In this document: positions 16,675 to 26,620 of the stretch, piece by piece
How positions within the stretch are numbered: the stretch's first letter is position 1
Layout: each line of letters begins with the position of its first letter
Assembly (NCBI GenBank): GCA_022846635.1
Contig: AP025685.1
Coordinates: 3,286,001-3,350,000, forward strand
DNA from: Salmonella enterica subsp. enterica serovar Choleraesuis
GTDB lineage: Bacteria > Pseudomonadota > Gammaproteobacteria > Enterobacterales > Enterobacteriaceae
Length of the DNA stretch: 64,000 nucleotides
Direction: 5' to 3'
Notes under the pieces: generated by a model
Told to the model about the DNA's origin: nothing
The model's input: only the letters and a program-made list of their open reading frames with translations
The model's database searches: none
Translations under genes and position numbers: made by a program

Positions 16675-17100
16675 TTACTTCAGCCGTTTACCTGAGTTAT
16701 CAATGACTTTTTCACCATCTTCCTTGGTGAAAGCCGCTTTCTGAGCATCTGGAAGGATATCCAGAACCAGCTCCGAAGGACGGCAAAGTTTAGTTCCCAG
16801 TGGCGTCACGACAATCGGACGGTTAATCAGAATCGGATGTTGCAGCATAAAGTCGATGAGCTGGTCGTCAGTAAATTTATCTTCTGCAAGACCCAGTTCC
16901 TCATACGGCTCGACGTTCTTACGCAGCAAAGCACGGACGGAAATACCCATATCCGCAATGAGTTTGACCAGATCATCGCGTGAAGGTGGAGTCTCAAGGT
17001 AAAGAATAACGGTCGGTTCAGTGCCGCTATTGCGGATCATTTCCAGCGTATTACGCGACGTGCCGCAGGCTGGGTTGTGATAAATGGTGATATTGCTCAT
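16675..17100 (-). CDS. arsC: Arsenate reductase (glutaredoxin type)
   Basis: ArsC, 141 residues, the length of the plasmid R773/E. coli enzyme. It reduces arsenate to arsenite using glutathione and glutaredoxin so that ArsB can export it. The catalytic cysteine is in YHNPACGTSRNTL (Cys12), and the arginines of RALLRKN, LINRPIVV and KLCRPSE are present. It is the last gene of arsRBC, 12 bases after arsB, and ends at a hairpin. Confidence 0.95.
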   Translation of the reverse strand: MSNITIYHNPACGTSRNTLEMIRNSGTEPTVILYLETPPSRDDLVKLIADMGISVRALLRKNVEPYEELGLAEDKFTDDQLIDFMLQHPILINRPIVVTPLGTKLCRPSELVLDILPDAQKAAFTKEDGEKVIDNSGKRLK

Positions 17101-17112
17101 ATCAGTATCTCA

Positions 17113-18402
17113 TTACAAAGTTAAAGAGAGACGTAGCGCCAGCGCGGCCAGCGTTACAAATAGCACAGGCAGGGTCATGACGATCCCGGTGCGGAAATAG
17201 TATCCCCAGGTGATGGTCATATTCTTCTGTGAAAGGACATGCAGCCAGAGCAGCGTTGCCAGGCTGCCAATGGGTGTAATTTTCGGTCCCAGATCGCAGC
17301 CAATCACGTTGGCATAAATCATCGCCTCTTTGATAACGCCTGTTGCGGTGCTGCCATCAATAGAGAGCGCGCCAACCAGAACGGTAGGCATATTGTTCAT
17401 GATGGAAGACAGGAAAGCCGTCAGGAAGCCGGTACCAAAGGTCGCGGCCCAAAGTCCTTTATCTGCCAGCACGTTCAGTACACCGGAGAGGTATTCTGTT
17501 AGTCCGGCGTTACGCAGCCCATAGACCACCAGATACATTCCCAGAGAGAAGATGACTATCTGCCATGGCGCACCGCGCAGCACTTTGCCAGTGTTAATGG
17601 CATGGCCTCGCTTAGCCACCGCAAACAGAATGACAGCCCCAACAGCCGCAATCGCGCTAACGGGAATCCCGAGCGGCTCAAGAATGAAGAACCCAACCAG
17701 CAGAAGAACTAAAACAATCCAGCCGGTTCTGAAGGTTGCCAGATCTTTAATCGCTTTTGCCGGTGCTTTCAGGAGAGCCAGGTCGTAAGTCGGCGGAATA
17801 TCTTTGCGGAAGAACAGATGCAGCATCACCAGCGTGGCAATAATAGCGGCAATATCCACCGGCACCATTACCGACGCATACTCAGTAAAACCCAGCCCAA
17901 AGAAGTCTGCAGAAACGATGTTAACCAGGTTGGACACAATTAGCGGCAAACTGGCCGTATCGGCAATAAACCCGGCGGCCATGACAAATGCCAGCGTAGT
18001 ACCTTTACTGAAACCTAATGCAAGCAGCATGGCGATGACAATTGGAGTCAGAATCAATGCTGCACCATCGTTGGCAAACAGTGCCGCCACCGCTGCACCG
18101 AGTAGAACAATGTAGGTAAACAGCAAACGCCCGCGACCATTGCCCCAACGTGAAACGTGCAGCGCCGCCCATTCGAAAAAGCCGGATTCATCGAGTAACA
18201 GGCTGATAATAATCACGGCAATAAAGGTCGCCGTCGCATTCCAGACGATATTCCACACAACAGGGATATCACCAAAATGGACAACGCCAGAGATCAATGC
18301 CAGCACTGCGCCCAGCGTCGCACTCCAGCCGATCCCTAATCCCTTCGGCTGCCAGATAACCAAAACGATGGTCAGGACAAAAATAGCGCCTGCCAATAAC
18401 AT
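17113..18402 (-). CDS. arsB: Arsenite efflux pump ArsB
   Basis: ArsB, 429 residues, the same length as the E. coli protein. It is a 12-helix inner-membrane arsenite/antimonite-proton antiporter, working alone here since no arsA is present. Characteristic segments include [14 protein letters not shown] near the start, [15 protein letters not shown], and [11 protein letters not shown] followed by [29 protein letters not shown] ribosome site precedes the ATG. It is the second gene of the operon; a gap of 151 bases separates it from arsR. Confidence 0.95.
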   Translation of the reverse strand: MLLAGAIFVLTIVLVIWQPKGLGIGWSATLGAVLALISGVVHFGDIPVVWNIVWNATATFIAVIIISLLLDESGFFEWAALHVSRWGNGRGRLLFTYIVLLGAAVAALFANDGAALILTPIVIAMLLALGFSKGTTLAFVMAAGFIADTASLPLIVSNLVNIVSADFFGLGFTEYASVMVPVDIAAIIATLVMLHLFFRKDIPPTYDLALLKAPAKAIKDLATFRTGWIVLVLLLVGFFILEPLGIPVSAIAAVGAVILFAVAKRGHAINTGKVLRGAPWQIVIFSLGMYLVVYGLRNAGLTEYLSGVLNVLADKGLWAATFGTGFLTAFLSSIMNNMPTVLVGALSIDGSTATGVIKEAMIYANVIGCDLGPKITPIGSLATLLWLHVLSQKNMTITWGYYFRTGIVMTLPVLFVTLAALALRLSLTL

Positions 18403-18553
18403 AATATCTTCCTCTATAGCAGCTCAGCTGCACTCATCTCTATAAACAAAGCCACTAAACTCCCAAACTCACCACAGATTGAAGAGCTAAGGCCCTTAAC
18501 TTATTGCTCAATGCCATCACATTCGTAAAAACATATATGTACAGGCAAATTTT

Positions 18554-18904
18554 TTAGATACAAACAGCCTTACCGCTGCCAGAGCAGTTGGCTGATGCCA
18601 GCTTACGGGCGATGGCCTGTACGTCGTCCTGTTGGCTTAACCAGGCCTGCTCAATCACCTGAGCAGCCCAGGAAGGAATATGCGGAGATAAGCGGTAATG
18701 AACCCATTTCCCCTGCTTGCGATCCAGCAATAGGCCACTTTCCCGAAGCATTGCCAGATGGCGGGAGATCTTGGGCTGTGACTGTTCCAGAGCAGTGCAA
18801 AGGTCACACACGCACAGTTCACCCATCTCTCTGAGCAACAACACGATGCCCAGGCGGGTTTCATCGGAGAGGTTTTTGAAGAGTTGTAGGGAAGTTAGTG
18901 TCAT
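18554..18904 (-). CDS. arsR: Arsenic-responsive repressor ArsR
   Basis: ArsR, 116 residues, an SmtB/ArsR-family winged-helix repressor. The arsenite-binding cysteines are in ELCVCDLC, at the start of the DNA-recognition helix (QSQPKISRHLAMLRESG). It dissociates from the operator on As(III)/Sb(III) binding and so induces arsRBC. The C-terminus has additional cysteines (NCSGSGKAVCI) as in the E. coli chromosomal protein. It is the first gene of the operon, with an operator-like sequence just upstream at 18953-18969. Confidence 0.95.
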   Translation of the reverse strand: MTLTSLQLFKNLSDETRLGIVLLLREMGELCVCDLCTALEQSQPKISRHLAMLRESGLLLDRKQGKWVHYRLSPHIPSWAAQVIEQAWLSQQDDVQAIARKLASANCSGSGKAVCI

Positions 18905-18952
18905 TGAGCCTCCTGAGAGTTTGGCTACAGGATACGCCCATCTTTGTGAAAC

Positions 18953-18969
18953 TCAAATAATACATATGA
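18953..18969 (-). promoter_or_regulatory. Candidate ArsR operator upstream of arsR
   Basis: On the minus strand TCATATGTATTATTTGA, preceded by ATGCGTTAAA, matches the TCAT-N-TTTGA layout of the E. coli arsR operator in sequence and distance from the gene (about 50 bases). Confidence 0.6.
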
Positions 18970-19137
18970 TTTAACGCATTTGTTTTGAGGGAATCACTCT
19001 ATTCGGCATTAATAAAAAATCAGAAGCTCTATCAGAAAATAGTGGGTAAACGTAAGTGGAAATAGATTTTATAAGACGTTGTATGAGGTGAATTAGCGGC
19101 TCAGGAAGGAAACGTAGCGGGTACTTATTGAGAGTGT

Positions 19138-19213
19138 TGGTGCCGATAATAGGAGTCGAACCTACGACCTTCGCATTACGAATGCGCTGCTCTACCAACT
19201 GAGCTATATCGGC
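19138..19213 (-). tRNA. thrW: tRNA-Thr(CGT)
   Basis: A 76-base cloverleaf on the minus strand from GCCGATATAGCTC to ATCGGCA with encoded CCA; the anticodon stem-loop gives CGT. It is downstream of proBA, as thrW in E. coli, where its 3' end is the attachment site of the CP4-6 element. The genes beyond its 3' end here are accessory, which fits use as an integration site, but no second copy of the 3' end was seen in the window. Confidence 0.96.
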
Positions 19214-19476
19214 CCTGAGAGGCTGCCACGAGCGTGGACTTCGGAGTAAAAGGTTAAGTAAATCCGCTAACTCCGTCAATGGGCAGTGCGGCCAGTCGCT
19301 TACTTTCTCGGCAGTTTTGCGTTGTTTATCGCGCAAAAAGTGCGGTTTATCGCCAGCGCGGTTTTATAGCGCATTTCTTTGCACTGATGCTGCCAGTTTA
19401 GCGGGTGACGCAGGAGATCTACGGCGCTTATTCGTATATATAAGCGCTCGCCTGCCCTTTTTATCGCTGCCATATA

Positions 19477-19842
19477 TTAGCGGGCCACCGATTTAAGCAG
19501 CAGCGTGATGACCTGAACCAGACCATATACTACGGCTACTTCGAAAATGGCCAGGCAATAGAGCATCCATATCCATGCCACTATTTTTGACTGGTGGAAC
19601 TGCATCAGGCTGATTTTAACGCTGGTAACTGCCCAGACGACAATCAGTATCAGCGCCGGAGTCAAAATAACAATGGCGCAGATCCCGCGTATCAGGTCGT
19701 CCGGATATTTAATAATAGTGTAGAGAAACATGGAAAATATCGTGAGCAGCGCGGTGTTTGCCAGAACCAGGTCGCGCAAGATATCTCTGACCACGCCGGT
19801 AAAATTTATAGCGTGCTGGCTGGCTATTTGCTGATTACTCAT
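19477..19842 (-). CDS. Small membrane protein of unknown function
   Basis: This 121-residue protein has three predicted membrane segments: LVLANTALLTIFSMFLYTII (about 25-45), IRGICAIVILTPALILIVVW (about 52-72), and IVAWIWMLYCLAIFEVAVVYGLVQV (about 86-112). I do not recognise the family. ATG at 19842 follows GAGGGAA. It lies between proA and thrW, a place with no gene in E. coli K-12, and is transcribed in the same direction as both. No signal peptide beyond the first helix and no conserved motif is visible. Confidence 0.6.
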   Translation of the reverse strand: MSNQQIASQHAINFTGVVRDILRDLVLANTALLTIFSMFLYTIIKYPDDLIRGICAIVILTPALILIVVWAVTSVKISLMQFHQSKIVAWIWMLYCLAIFEVAVVYGLVQVITLLLKSVAR

Positions 19843-19921
19843 CAATATTTCCCTCGTTAAATGGCTGATTGAGTTTTATACCGTTAATTGCAGCCAGTTA
19901 ACATCAGGGAGTTTTAGCAAT

Positions 19922-19972
19922 AAAAAAACGGCGCTTACGGTTAGCCTGATGGCCGCCGTAAGCGCCGCTTTT
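19922..19972 (-). terminator. proBA operon terminator
   Basis: A 12-bp stem CGGCGCTTACGG / CCGTAAGCGCCG (19929-19940, 19956-19967) is followed on the minus strand by seven T residues, just after the proA stop codon. Confidence 0.88.
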
Positions 19973-19982
19973 TATAGAGAGA

Positions 19983-21236
19983 TTAACCGCGTACGGTGTT
20001 GTCTCCGTAGCCCACCCATTTATAGGTGGTCAGTGCTTCCAGCCCCATCGGGCCGCGAGCGTGTAGCTTCTGGGTGCTGACGGCAACTTCTGCGCCCAGG
20101 CCAAACTGGCCGCCGTCGGTGAAGCGGGTCGAGGCGTTGACGTAAACGGCAGATGAATCCACCTCGTTAACAAACCGGTCGGCATTGCGCAGGCTGCGGG
20201 TCAGGATAGCGTCGGAGTGCTGAGTCCCGTGCTCACGAATATGGACGATGGCATCATCCAGCGATGAAACCAGTTTCACGCTTAAATCCAGCGACAGAAA
20301 CTCGCTGTCGTACTCTTCCGGGGTGACCGGGACGACCTGTGCCGGACCATTTTGCAGCGCGCCAATAACGTTAGCATCGGCATGCAGCGTTACGCCGCGC
20401 TCGGCCATACGTGCGCTGAGGGCAGGCAGGAAAGCATCGGCAATGGCTTCATTAACCAGCAGCGTTTCTACCGTATTACAGGTACTTGGTCGCTGAGTTT
20501 TAGCATTAACGATAACGTCGAGTGCCGCATTAATTTCGGCGCTTTCATCCACATAAATATGGCAGACGCCGATACCGCCGGTGATAACCGGGATTGTCGA
20601 TTGTTCACGGCACAGCTTGTGCAGGCCGGCGCCGCCGCGCGGAATGAGCATATCGATGTAGCGATCCATTTTCAGCATTTCGCTGACCAGTTCGCGATCC
20701 GGGCTTTCGATGGCCTGTACCGCTCCCGCCGGTAGCCCACAGACTTCCAGGGCCTGCTGGATAACTTTCACCGTGGCATTATTGGTACGCCACGTCTCCT
20801 TGCCTCCACGCAGAATGACCGCATTACCCGTTTTCAGGCACAGTGAGGCGACATCGATAGTGACATTAGGACGCGCTTCGTAAATCACGCCAATCACGCC
20901 CAGCGGCACCCGGCGGCGTTCAATGCGCAGGCCGCTGTCCAGCCGCCCGCCGTCAATAATCTGCCCGACCGGATCGGCTAGATTACACACCTGACGCACG
21001 TCGTCGGCGATACCTTTCAGGCGCGCAGGCGTAAGCTGCAGGCGGTCAAGCATAGCCTCACTCAGCCCCTGCTCGCGCGCCGCAGAAACGTCTTCGGCAT
21101 TGGCGGCCAGAATAGCGTCAGACCGCTGCTCCAGGGCATCGGCAATATAGGCCAGCACCTGGTTCTTTTCCTGAGCCGTCAGTTGCGCCAGGCGATAAGA
21201 AGCCGCTCTGGCGGCTTTACCCATAATTTCCAGCAT
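19983..21236 (-). CDS. proA: Gamma-glutamyl phosphate reductase
   Basis: ProA, 417 residues, catalyses NADPH-dependent reduction of glutamyl-5-phosphate to glutamate-5-semialdehyde, the second step of proline synthesis. The aldehyde-dehydrogenase-like active cysteine lies in [13 protein letters not shown], and [22 protein letters not shown] forms part of the nucleotide-binding domain. Length equals the E. coli enzyme. It follows proB after 11 bases and the pair is one operon ending at a strong terminator. Confidence 0.97.
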   Translation of the reverse strand: MLEIMGKAARAASYRLAQLTAQEKNQVLAYIADALEQRSDAILAANAEDVSAAREQGLSEAMLDRLQLTPARLKGIADDVRQVCNLADPVGQIIDGGRLDSGLRIERRRVPLGVIGVIYEARPNVTIDVASLCLKTGNAVILRGGKETWRTNNATVKVIQQALEVCGLPAGAVQAIESPDRELVSEMLKMDRYIDMLIPRGGAGLHKLCREQSTIPVITGGIGVCHIYVDESAEINAALDVIVNAKTQRPSTCNTVETLLVNEAIADAFLPALSARMAERGVTLHADANVIGALQNGPAQVVPVTPEEYDSEFLSLDLSVKLVSSLDDAIVHIREHGTQHSDAILTRSLRNADRFVNEVDSSAVYVNASTRFTDGGQFGLGAEVAVSTQKLHARGPMGLEALTTYKWVGYGDNTVRG

Positions 21237-21247
21237 CTGCCAGCTCC

Positions 21248-22354
21248 TTAGTGGTTAACAATCATATCGTCGCGGTGGATCGCGACCGGACCGTACTCGT
21301 AGCCCAGAATTTCGGCTATCTGCTGGGAGTGATGCCCGGCAATCAGGCGCAGCGCGTCGCTGTTATAGCGGCTTACACCATGGGCAATATCTCGCCCCTG
21401 AAGGGTGCGGATGCGGATAACTTCACCGCGGGAGAAGTTGCCTTCGACCTGTTTAATACCTTTAGGCAGTAATGAGCTACCGCGCTCGGCGATGGCCATT
21501 TGAGCGCCCTCATCCACGATAATTTCCCCGGCCGGAGGCGCGCCGAAAATCCAGCGTTTACGGTTTTCCAGCGGTGTGTCCTGCGCATGGAATAGCGTTC
21601 CTACCGGGTTACCGGCCATAACATCGCCAATCACGCCCGGCCTGCTCCCCGCGGCGATAACGACATCGATGCCAGCGCGACAGGCAACGTCCGCCGCCTG
21701 GAGCTTGGTGCCCATGCCGCCGGTGCCAAGGCCAGAAACGCTATCACCGGCAATGGCGCGCAGCGCATCATCAATGCCATAAACATCTTTGATCAGTTCG
21801 GCCTGCGGGTTACTGCGTGGGTCGGCAGTGTATAACCCCTGCTGATCGGTCAGCAGTAATAGTTTGTCAGCGCCGCCAAGAATCGCCGCCAGCGCCGAAA
21901 GATTGTCGTTGTCGCCGACTTTGATTTCCGCCGTCGCCACCGCGTCGTTTTCATTAATTACCGGAACGACGTGGTTATCAAGCAGCGCCCGCATGGTGTC
22001 GCGCGCGTTCAGAAAGCGTTCGCGATCTTCCATATCGGCACGGGTTAGCAGCATCTGACCAATATGAATGCCATAGATAGAAAACAGTTGTTCCCACAGT
22101 TGAATTAAACGGCTTTGCCCGACCGCCGCCAGCAGCTGTTTAGATGCGATGGTAGCCGGGAGTTCAGGATAGCCAAGGTGCTCGCGCCCGGCGGCAATCG
22201 CCCCGGAAGTGACAATGACGATACGATGCCCGGCTGCATGCAGCTGTGCGCACTGGCGTACCAGTTCAACAATATGGGCGCGATTCAGGCGGCGGGAGCC
22301 GCCGGTTAATACACTGGTTCCGAGTTTAACGACCAGCGTCTGGCTATCACTCAT
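21248..22354 (-). CDS. proB: Glutamate 5-kinase
   Basis: ProB, 368 residues, phosphorylates glutamate to begin proline synthesis and is the feedback-inhibited step. An N-terminal amino-acid kinase domain ([44 protein letters not shown]) is followed by a C-terminal PUA domain (about 275-368). The start MSDSQTLVV at 22354 matches the E. coli N-terminus; longer in-frame extensions are not family-like. phoE, which sits between crl and proB in E. coli, is absent. Confidence 0.97.
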   Translation of the reverse strand: MSDSQTLVVKLGTSVLTGGSRRLNRAHIVELVRQCAQLHAAGHRIVIVTSGAIAAGREHLGYPELPATIASKQLLAAVGQSRLIQLWEQLFSIYGIHIGQMLLTRADMEDRERFLNARDTMRALLDNHVVPVINENDAVATAEIKVGDNDNLSALAAILGGADKLLLLTDQQGLYTADPRSNPQAELIKDVYGIDDALRAIAGDSVSGLGTGGMGTKLQAADVACRAGIDVVIAAGSRPGVIGDVMAGNPVGTLFHAQDTPLENRKRWIFGAPPAGEIIVDEGAQMAIAERGSSLLPKGIKQVEGNFSRGEVIRIRTLQGRDIAHGVSRYNSDALRLIAGHHSQQIAEILGYEYGPVAIHRDDMIVNH

Positions 22355-22517
22355 GATTCTCTGCCGTTCAACATAAATAGAATTTATCAACAGACACGTT
22401 GTAGCAGTTGTCCGCAGGCTTGCCAACAGGCACAGACAGTTTGCCACATAATTAACTATCGCAGGCGTGAATATGGGAACTGAAGGTTAATGAATGGTGA
22501 CTTAAATGTTGATATAA

Positions 22518-22536
22518 CGCCCGGACTCACCGGGCG
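22518..22536 (-). terminator. Probable crl terminator hairpin
   Basis: CGCCCGG / CCGGGCG (22518-22524, 22530-22536) form a 7-bp stem with a 5-base loop, 24 bases downstream of crl. The T-run after it is imperfect (TTATATC). Confidence 0.55.
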
Positions 22537-22559
22537 TCGGAGGGGATGCGGACTAGTCA

Positions 22560-22961
22560 TTAAGCCCGTTTGCGAACCACCTCATCATCGACACCCTCTT
22601 CAGGGATAAGCTTAAGTTCCAGAGACTGGAGCAGCGCCTCAAGACGCACGTAGAAATCACGCAGAGTCTGGCCAAGCTTTTCATTGAGCTCTTTGTCTTT
22701 AATCTCTTTGGCTACCCACTGGCCTTCTTCATTAAACAGACCAAAATGCCAGCGCGAGGTGAAGTGATCTTCATGCGCTTCCAGATTCATCCACCAGCCC
22801 CAGAACTCGCGACTTTCCGGCGCTGGCTTTACGTTGACACATACGGCCAGGCAGTCGAAAAAGAACTGATTGTTTTCACATTGCTCTTCACGAATATAAG
22901 GGCCAAGCGCCGCAAACTTTTTAATCAGACGGCCTCTTGGATGCCCACTCGGTAACGTCAT
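22560..22961 (-). CDS. crl: Sigma factor-binding protein Crl
   Basis: Crl, 133 residues, binds the stationary-phase sigma factor RpoS and promotes its association with core RNA polymerase, favouring curli and other RpoS genes. Conserved segments are [39 protein letters not shown] and [11 protein letters not shown]. Length and position next to frsA agree with the E. coli gene. It is transcribed from its own short upstream region of 56 bases after frsA's stop. Confidence 0.96.
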   Translation of the reverse strand: MTLPSGHPRGRLIKKFAALGPYIREEQCENNQFFFDCLAVCVNVKPAPESREFWGWWMNLEAHEDHFTSRWHFGLFNEEGQWVAKEIKDKELNEKLGQTLRDFYVRLEALLQSLELKLIPEEGVDDEVVRKRA

Positions 22962-23017
22962 GGCGATCTCCTTTGTAAAACATATGTTTTAGCAAACCTA
23001 TCGGAATTATCAATCCA

Positions 23018-24265
23018 TTAACTTACCTGTTTGACGATCCAATCACTAATCTGGTCTAAAGCGCTGTCAAAACTTCGATAAAGCGGAGTGGTCGGAATTT
23101 TTATCAGCTTACCCTGGCCAGACGAGTTGACGATAAGCCGGGAATCATCTTCCGGGCTGAACGGGTCGTTATCCCAGAATGCCGAGAGCAATGGCACCGG
23201 GCAGCGACGCCCAAGCAGCCCCTGAGTTTTTAATGAAAAGCGGCTGAGCTCCATAGATAGTGCGCTGTCGGTCGCCGTTGGCATGCATAACCGGCTAGCC
23301 AGCACGTCGATATACATATCCGGCACCCGGGTTTGTAATGCCGGTTCGCTTAGCAGGCTATGAACGATTGGCCCAAGGCAGGCCACCGCTTTCAGCGCGC
23401 CGCTTTCCAGATAAGCCAGCCGCACAGCGACATTGGCACCAAACCGGAAGCCGAAAGCCGAGACTCGGGTATGGTCTATCCACGGAATGCCCGGTAACTG
23501 GCGCAGAACCTGCTGGTGCAGCACGCTGGAGTCCTCCGTAAGCTTCCACTTAGAGGAAAAGCCGGTAGACGGCATATCGATAGTTAGCATTGCCAGCCCG
23601 GCGGGCGCCAGGTGTTTGGCAAACAGCGCGTAGTGATCGCTTTGCAAAGCGTCTAACCCACCACACACCAGCACCGTGGGGGCCGGGCCTTCAATATTCG
23701 CGGGCAGATGTAAAAAGCCGGTGACGCTGCCGCCCCCGGGCACGGCAAAGCTGAGCTCTTTAAGACTGACTGTCAGCTGCTCCGCCGCAGCTTCATAAGC
23801 GCGATTAGCCAGAACCTGGGCCTGGTCGGCCAGCTCGTCGCCTTTTAAATTTGGATATGCGGCAATGCTATAGAGATTCGCGGCCATCAGCCATGCGTCG
23901 CCGCAGGCCTTGCCTTCGCCATGCTGTAACGCCAGTTGCTGCCAGACCATCGCCTGTTTAGACCATTCATAGGTCCAGTTACCGCTGCGATACCCCACAA
24001 CCGTATCAAACAACGCATCGTTGGTTCGCTCGGCGTTACTACAGCAAATCCGGCCCAGTACCTCGATGATTTCTCGCGCATCAACGCCGCGCCAGATCCA
24101 CTGTAAGCGGTTTATCAACCTGTACCAACGGGCCTCGGTTTTTCCCTCTAGCGCCGAATAAACGCCTGGGGATGTATTACGACCAACGCGGCGCACTAAT
24201 GTAGACGTTTCAGGGTGTTTGAAGCGGGGTTTAAACAGGGTTTCACTCAGGTTGGCCTGGGTCAT
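23018..24265 (-). CDS. frsA: Esterase FrsA (YafA), fermentation/respiration switch protein
   Basis: FrsA, 415 residues, is an alpha/beta-hydrolase that binds enzyme IIA-Glc in E. coli and shifts the fermentation/respiration balance. The start [20 protein letters not shown] at 24265 matches the E. coli protein. The hydrolase core is visible as [19 protein letters not shown], then [18 protein letters not shown] with the nucleophile-elbow region and [19 protein letters not shown]. It sits between gpt and crl as in E. coli. Confidence 0.95.
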   Translation of the reverse strand: MTQANLSETLFKPRFKHPETSTLVRRVGRNTSPGVYSALEGKTEARWYRLINRLQWIWRGVDAREIIEVLGRICCSNAERTNDALFDTVVGYRSGNWTYEWSKQAMVWQQLALQHGEGKACGDAWLMAANLYSIAAYPNLKGDELADQAQVLANRAYEAAAEQLTVSLKELSFAVPGGGSVTGFLHLPANIEGPAPTVLVCGGLDALQSDHYALFAKHLAPAGLAMLTIDMPSTGFSSKWKLTEDSSVLHQQVLRQLPGIPWIDHTRVSAFGFRFGANVAVRLAYLESGALKAVACLGPIVHSLLSEPALQTRVPDMYIDVLASRLCMPTATDSALSMELSRFSLKTQGLLGRRCPVPLLSAFWDNDPFSPEDDSRLIVNSSGQGKLIKIPTTPLYRSFDSALDQISDWIVKQVS

Positions 24266-24318
24266 GCAGCAGCCTCCATCTACAGACAAGAACGAGGGCT
24301 ATTGTACTCCAAAAACAA

Positions 24319-24342
24319 TTTCGCCCGGCAAGCCGGGCGAAA
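24319..24342 (-). terminator. gpt terminator
   Basis: TTTCGCCCGGC / GCCGGGCGAAA (24319-24329, 24332-24342) is an 11-bp inverted repeat between gpt and frsA. On the minus strand it is followed by a T-rich stretch (TTGTTTTTGG). Confidence 0.78.
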
Positions 24343-24366
24343 ATAATCATGCGATTGATGGGGAGA

Positions 24367-24825
24367 TTAACGTCCGGCCAGAGGCGGAACGAACACCACA
24401 CCCATATCCCACGGCTGTTCAATCCAGGTGTTCTGTGGGATATCAATAACATAGTCATCAACCAGCGGCTGACCGGCTGGCTTAGCGAAGATAGTGACAA
24501 AATGTGCTTTTGGATACATTTCGCGGATAGCAACGGCAGTACCGCCGGTATCTACCAGGTCATCGATAACGATGAAACCTTCGCCGTCGCCTTCGGCGCG
24601 TTTGATAACTTTCAGCTCGCGCTGGTTGTCGTGGTCATAGCTGGAGATGCAGACCGTATCAACATGGCGAATGCCCAGTTCACGCGCCAGCAGCGCTCCC
24701 GGCACCAGGCCACCCCGGCTCACGGCAATAATGCCTTTCCACTGCTCTGCCGGTAACAGGCGGCTTGCCAGTTTGCGGGCGTGGATCTGAAGCATGTCCC
24801 AGGTGACAACGTATTTTTCGCTCAT
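24367..24825 (-). CDS. gpt: Xanthine-guanine phosphoribosyltransferase
   Basis: Gpt, 152 residues, salvages guanine and xanthine (and hypoxanthine weakly) to nucleotides using PRPP. The PRPP-binding motif is [14 protein letters not shown]; the N-terminal [24 protein letters not shown] and C-terminal [15 protein letters not shown] match the E. coli enzyme. The MSEK start at 24825 gives the standard length. It is divergent from pepD across 261 bases; no convincing PurR palindrome was seen in that gap. Confidence 0.97.
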   Translation of the reverse strand: MSEKYVVTWDMLQIHARKLASRLLPAEQWKGIIAVSRGGLVPGALLARELGIRHVDTVCISSYDHDNQRELKVIKRAEGDGEGFIVIDDLVDTGGTAVAIREMYPKAHFVTIFAKPAGQPLVDDYVIDIPQNTWIEQPWDMGVVFVPPLAGR

Positions 24826-25086
24826 GTGCAATATCCCAGCCAGTGTGAATGGCTAATAAATGGTCAGGTAAAAATGGGTTGCGCGAAATTATAGAGATCT
24901 GAAGCGCTAAAAACCAGCGTTAAGCCCGCCAGTGCCAGATTTTTCCACCTGCCAAGGCTTCACCTGGGTCGGGAAAATGGTATTCTCGAACGATCGGGCA
25001 GGCATTGACGCCTGCTGGTCCTTCAACCTGCAATATTGCTCACCAGCAGCATAACGCGCTGGGCGCATCCTATAGGGAGACTTATT

Positions 25087-26544
25087 GTGTCTGAACTGTC
25101 TCAGCTTTCCCCGCAACCGCTGTGGGATATTTTTGCCAAAATCTGCTCTATTCCTCATCCGTCTTATCATGAAGAGCAGCTTGCAGAGCACATCCTCTCC
25201 TGGGCAAAACAGCACAATCTGCACGCTGAACGCGATGAAGTTGGCAACATTCTGCTGCGCAAACCGGCGACGCCTGGTTATGAAAACCGTAAGCCGGTCG
25301 CTCTACAGGCGCACCTGGATATGGTGCCGCAGAAAAACAACGATACCGTTCACGACTTCACTAAAGATCCAATTCAGCCATATATCGCCGGTGACTGGGT
25401 GAAAGCCCGTGGCACCACTCTGGGTGCAGATAACGGGATTGGCATGGCCTCTGCTCTGGCAGTCCTGATTGACGAAAGCGTAGAACACGGCCCGCTGGAA
25501 GTTCTGCTGACCATGACCGAAGAAGTGGGCATGGATGGCGCTTTCGGCCTGAAAGCCGGCTGGTTACAGTCCGATATTCTTATTAACACCGACTCCGAAG
25601 AGGAAGGTGAAATCTATATGGGCTGCGCCGGCGGTATTGATTTCATCACCACTCTGGCGCTGAAACGTGAAGCGGTGCCTGCCGGATATGAAACCGTTAA
25701 ACTGACGGTAAAAGGCCTGAAAGGCGGTCACTCAGGCGGTGATATCCACTTAGGCCTGGGCAATGCGAATAAACTGCTGGCCCGCTTCCTGGCGGCACAT
25801 GCCGCAGAGCTGGACGCGCGTCTTATTGGCTTTAGCGGCGGTACTCTGCGTAACGCAATCCCGCGTGAAGCTTTCGCAACTCTCGCCCTGCCTGCCGCTC
25901 AGGCCGCTAAGCTGAAAACGCTGGCCGGAGAATATCAGGCTCTGCTGCAAAATGAGCTGGCCGCCGTTGAGAAAAAACTGGTGGTGCTGGTAGAAACCGC
26001 AGCTGATAACGGCCAGGCGCTGACCGCATCTTGCCGCGATACCTTTATCAACCTGCTGAACAGCACGCCAAACGGTGTTATTCGTAACTCTGATGAAGTG
26101 AAAGGCGTGGTAGAAACTTCCCTGAACCTTGGTGTTGTCACCATGGAAGCCGATAAGGTTGAGATTATCTGCCTTATCCGTTCACTTATCGACAGCGGTA
26201 AAGAGTACGTGGTGGGCATGCTGGAATCACTGGGTACCCTGGCCGGTGCGCAGACCGAAGCCGTCGGCAGCTATCCGGGCTGGCAGCCAGATGCTAACTC
26301 ACCGGTTATGCATCTGGTTCGCGATACCTATCAGAAGCTGTTCAATAAAGTGCCTAACATCATGGTTATCCATGCGGGCCTGGAGTGCGGTCTGTTCAAA
26401 AAACCTTATCCAGATATGGATATGGTATCAATCGGGCCAACCATTACCGGGCCACACTCTCCGGATGAGCAGGTTCACATTGCAAGCGTTGGCCAATACT
26501 GGACGCTGCTGACCGCCCTGCTGAAAGCCATTCCGGTAAAATAA
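25087..26544 (+). CDS. pepD: Cytosol non-specific dipeptidase (aminoacyl-histidine dipeptidase)
   Basis: PepD, 485 residues, is an M20-family zinc dipeptidase cleaving beta-alanyl-histidine and many dipeptides. Metal and catalytic residues lie in QAHLDMVPQ, ADNGIG, LTMTEEVGMDG, INTDSEEEGE and the terminal GPHSPDEQVHI. The start is GTG at 25087 with AGGGAGA upstream, giving the same N-terminus (SELSQLSPQPLWDIFAKI) and length as E. coli. It is a single gene ending at a strong terminator. Confidence 0.97.
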   Translation: MSELSQLSPQPLWDIFAKICSIPHPSYHEEQLAEHILSWAKQHNLHAERDEVGNILLRKPATPGYENRKPVALQAHLDMVPQKNNDTVHDFTKDPIQPYIAGDWVKARGTTLGADNGIGMASALAVLIDESVEHGPLEVLLTMTEEVGMDGAFGLKAGWLQSDILINTDSEEEGEIYMGCAGGIDFITTLALKREAVPAGYETVKLTVKGLKGGHSGGDIHLGLGNANKLLARFLAAHAAELDARLIGFSGGTLRNAIPREAFATLALPAAQAAKLKTLAGEYQALLQNELAAVEKKLVVLVETAADNGQALTASCRDTFINLLNSTPNGVIRNSDEVKGVVETSLNLGVVTMEADKVEIICLIRSLIDSGKEYVVGMLESLGTLAGAQTEAVGSYPGWQPDANSPVMHLVRDTYQKLFNKVPNIMVIHAGLECGLFKKPYPDMDMVSIGPTITGPHSPDEQVHIASVGQYWTLLTALLKAIPVK

Positions 26545-26566
26545 AATTTACTTACCGTTAAACGTA

Positions 26567-26596
26567 AAAATGCCAGTCAGCGATGACTGGCATTTT
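26567..26596 (+). terminator. pepD terminator
   Basis: AAAATGCCAGTCA / TGACTGGCATTTT (26567-26579, 26584-26596) form a 13-bp stem with a 4-base loop followed by TT. Confidence 0.9.
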
Positions 26597-26620
26597 TTAT
26601 GGATGGCATTCGGTAAACAA

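Noticed and set aside
1..19137. Duplicated thrW 3' end marking an integrated element
   Set aside because: By eye no second copy of the tRNA-Thr end and no integrase gene was found in this stretch, so no att site is annotated.
24826..25086. PurR operator between gpt and pepD
   Set aside because: No ACGCAAACGTTTGCGT-like palindrome is present in the gap.
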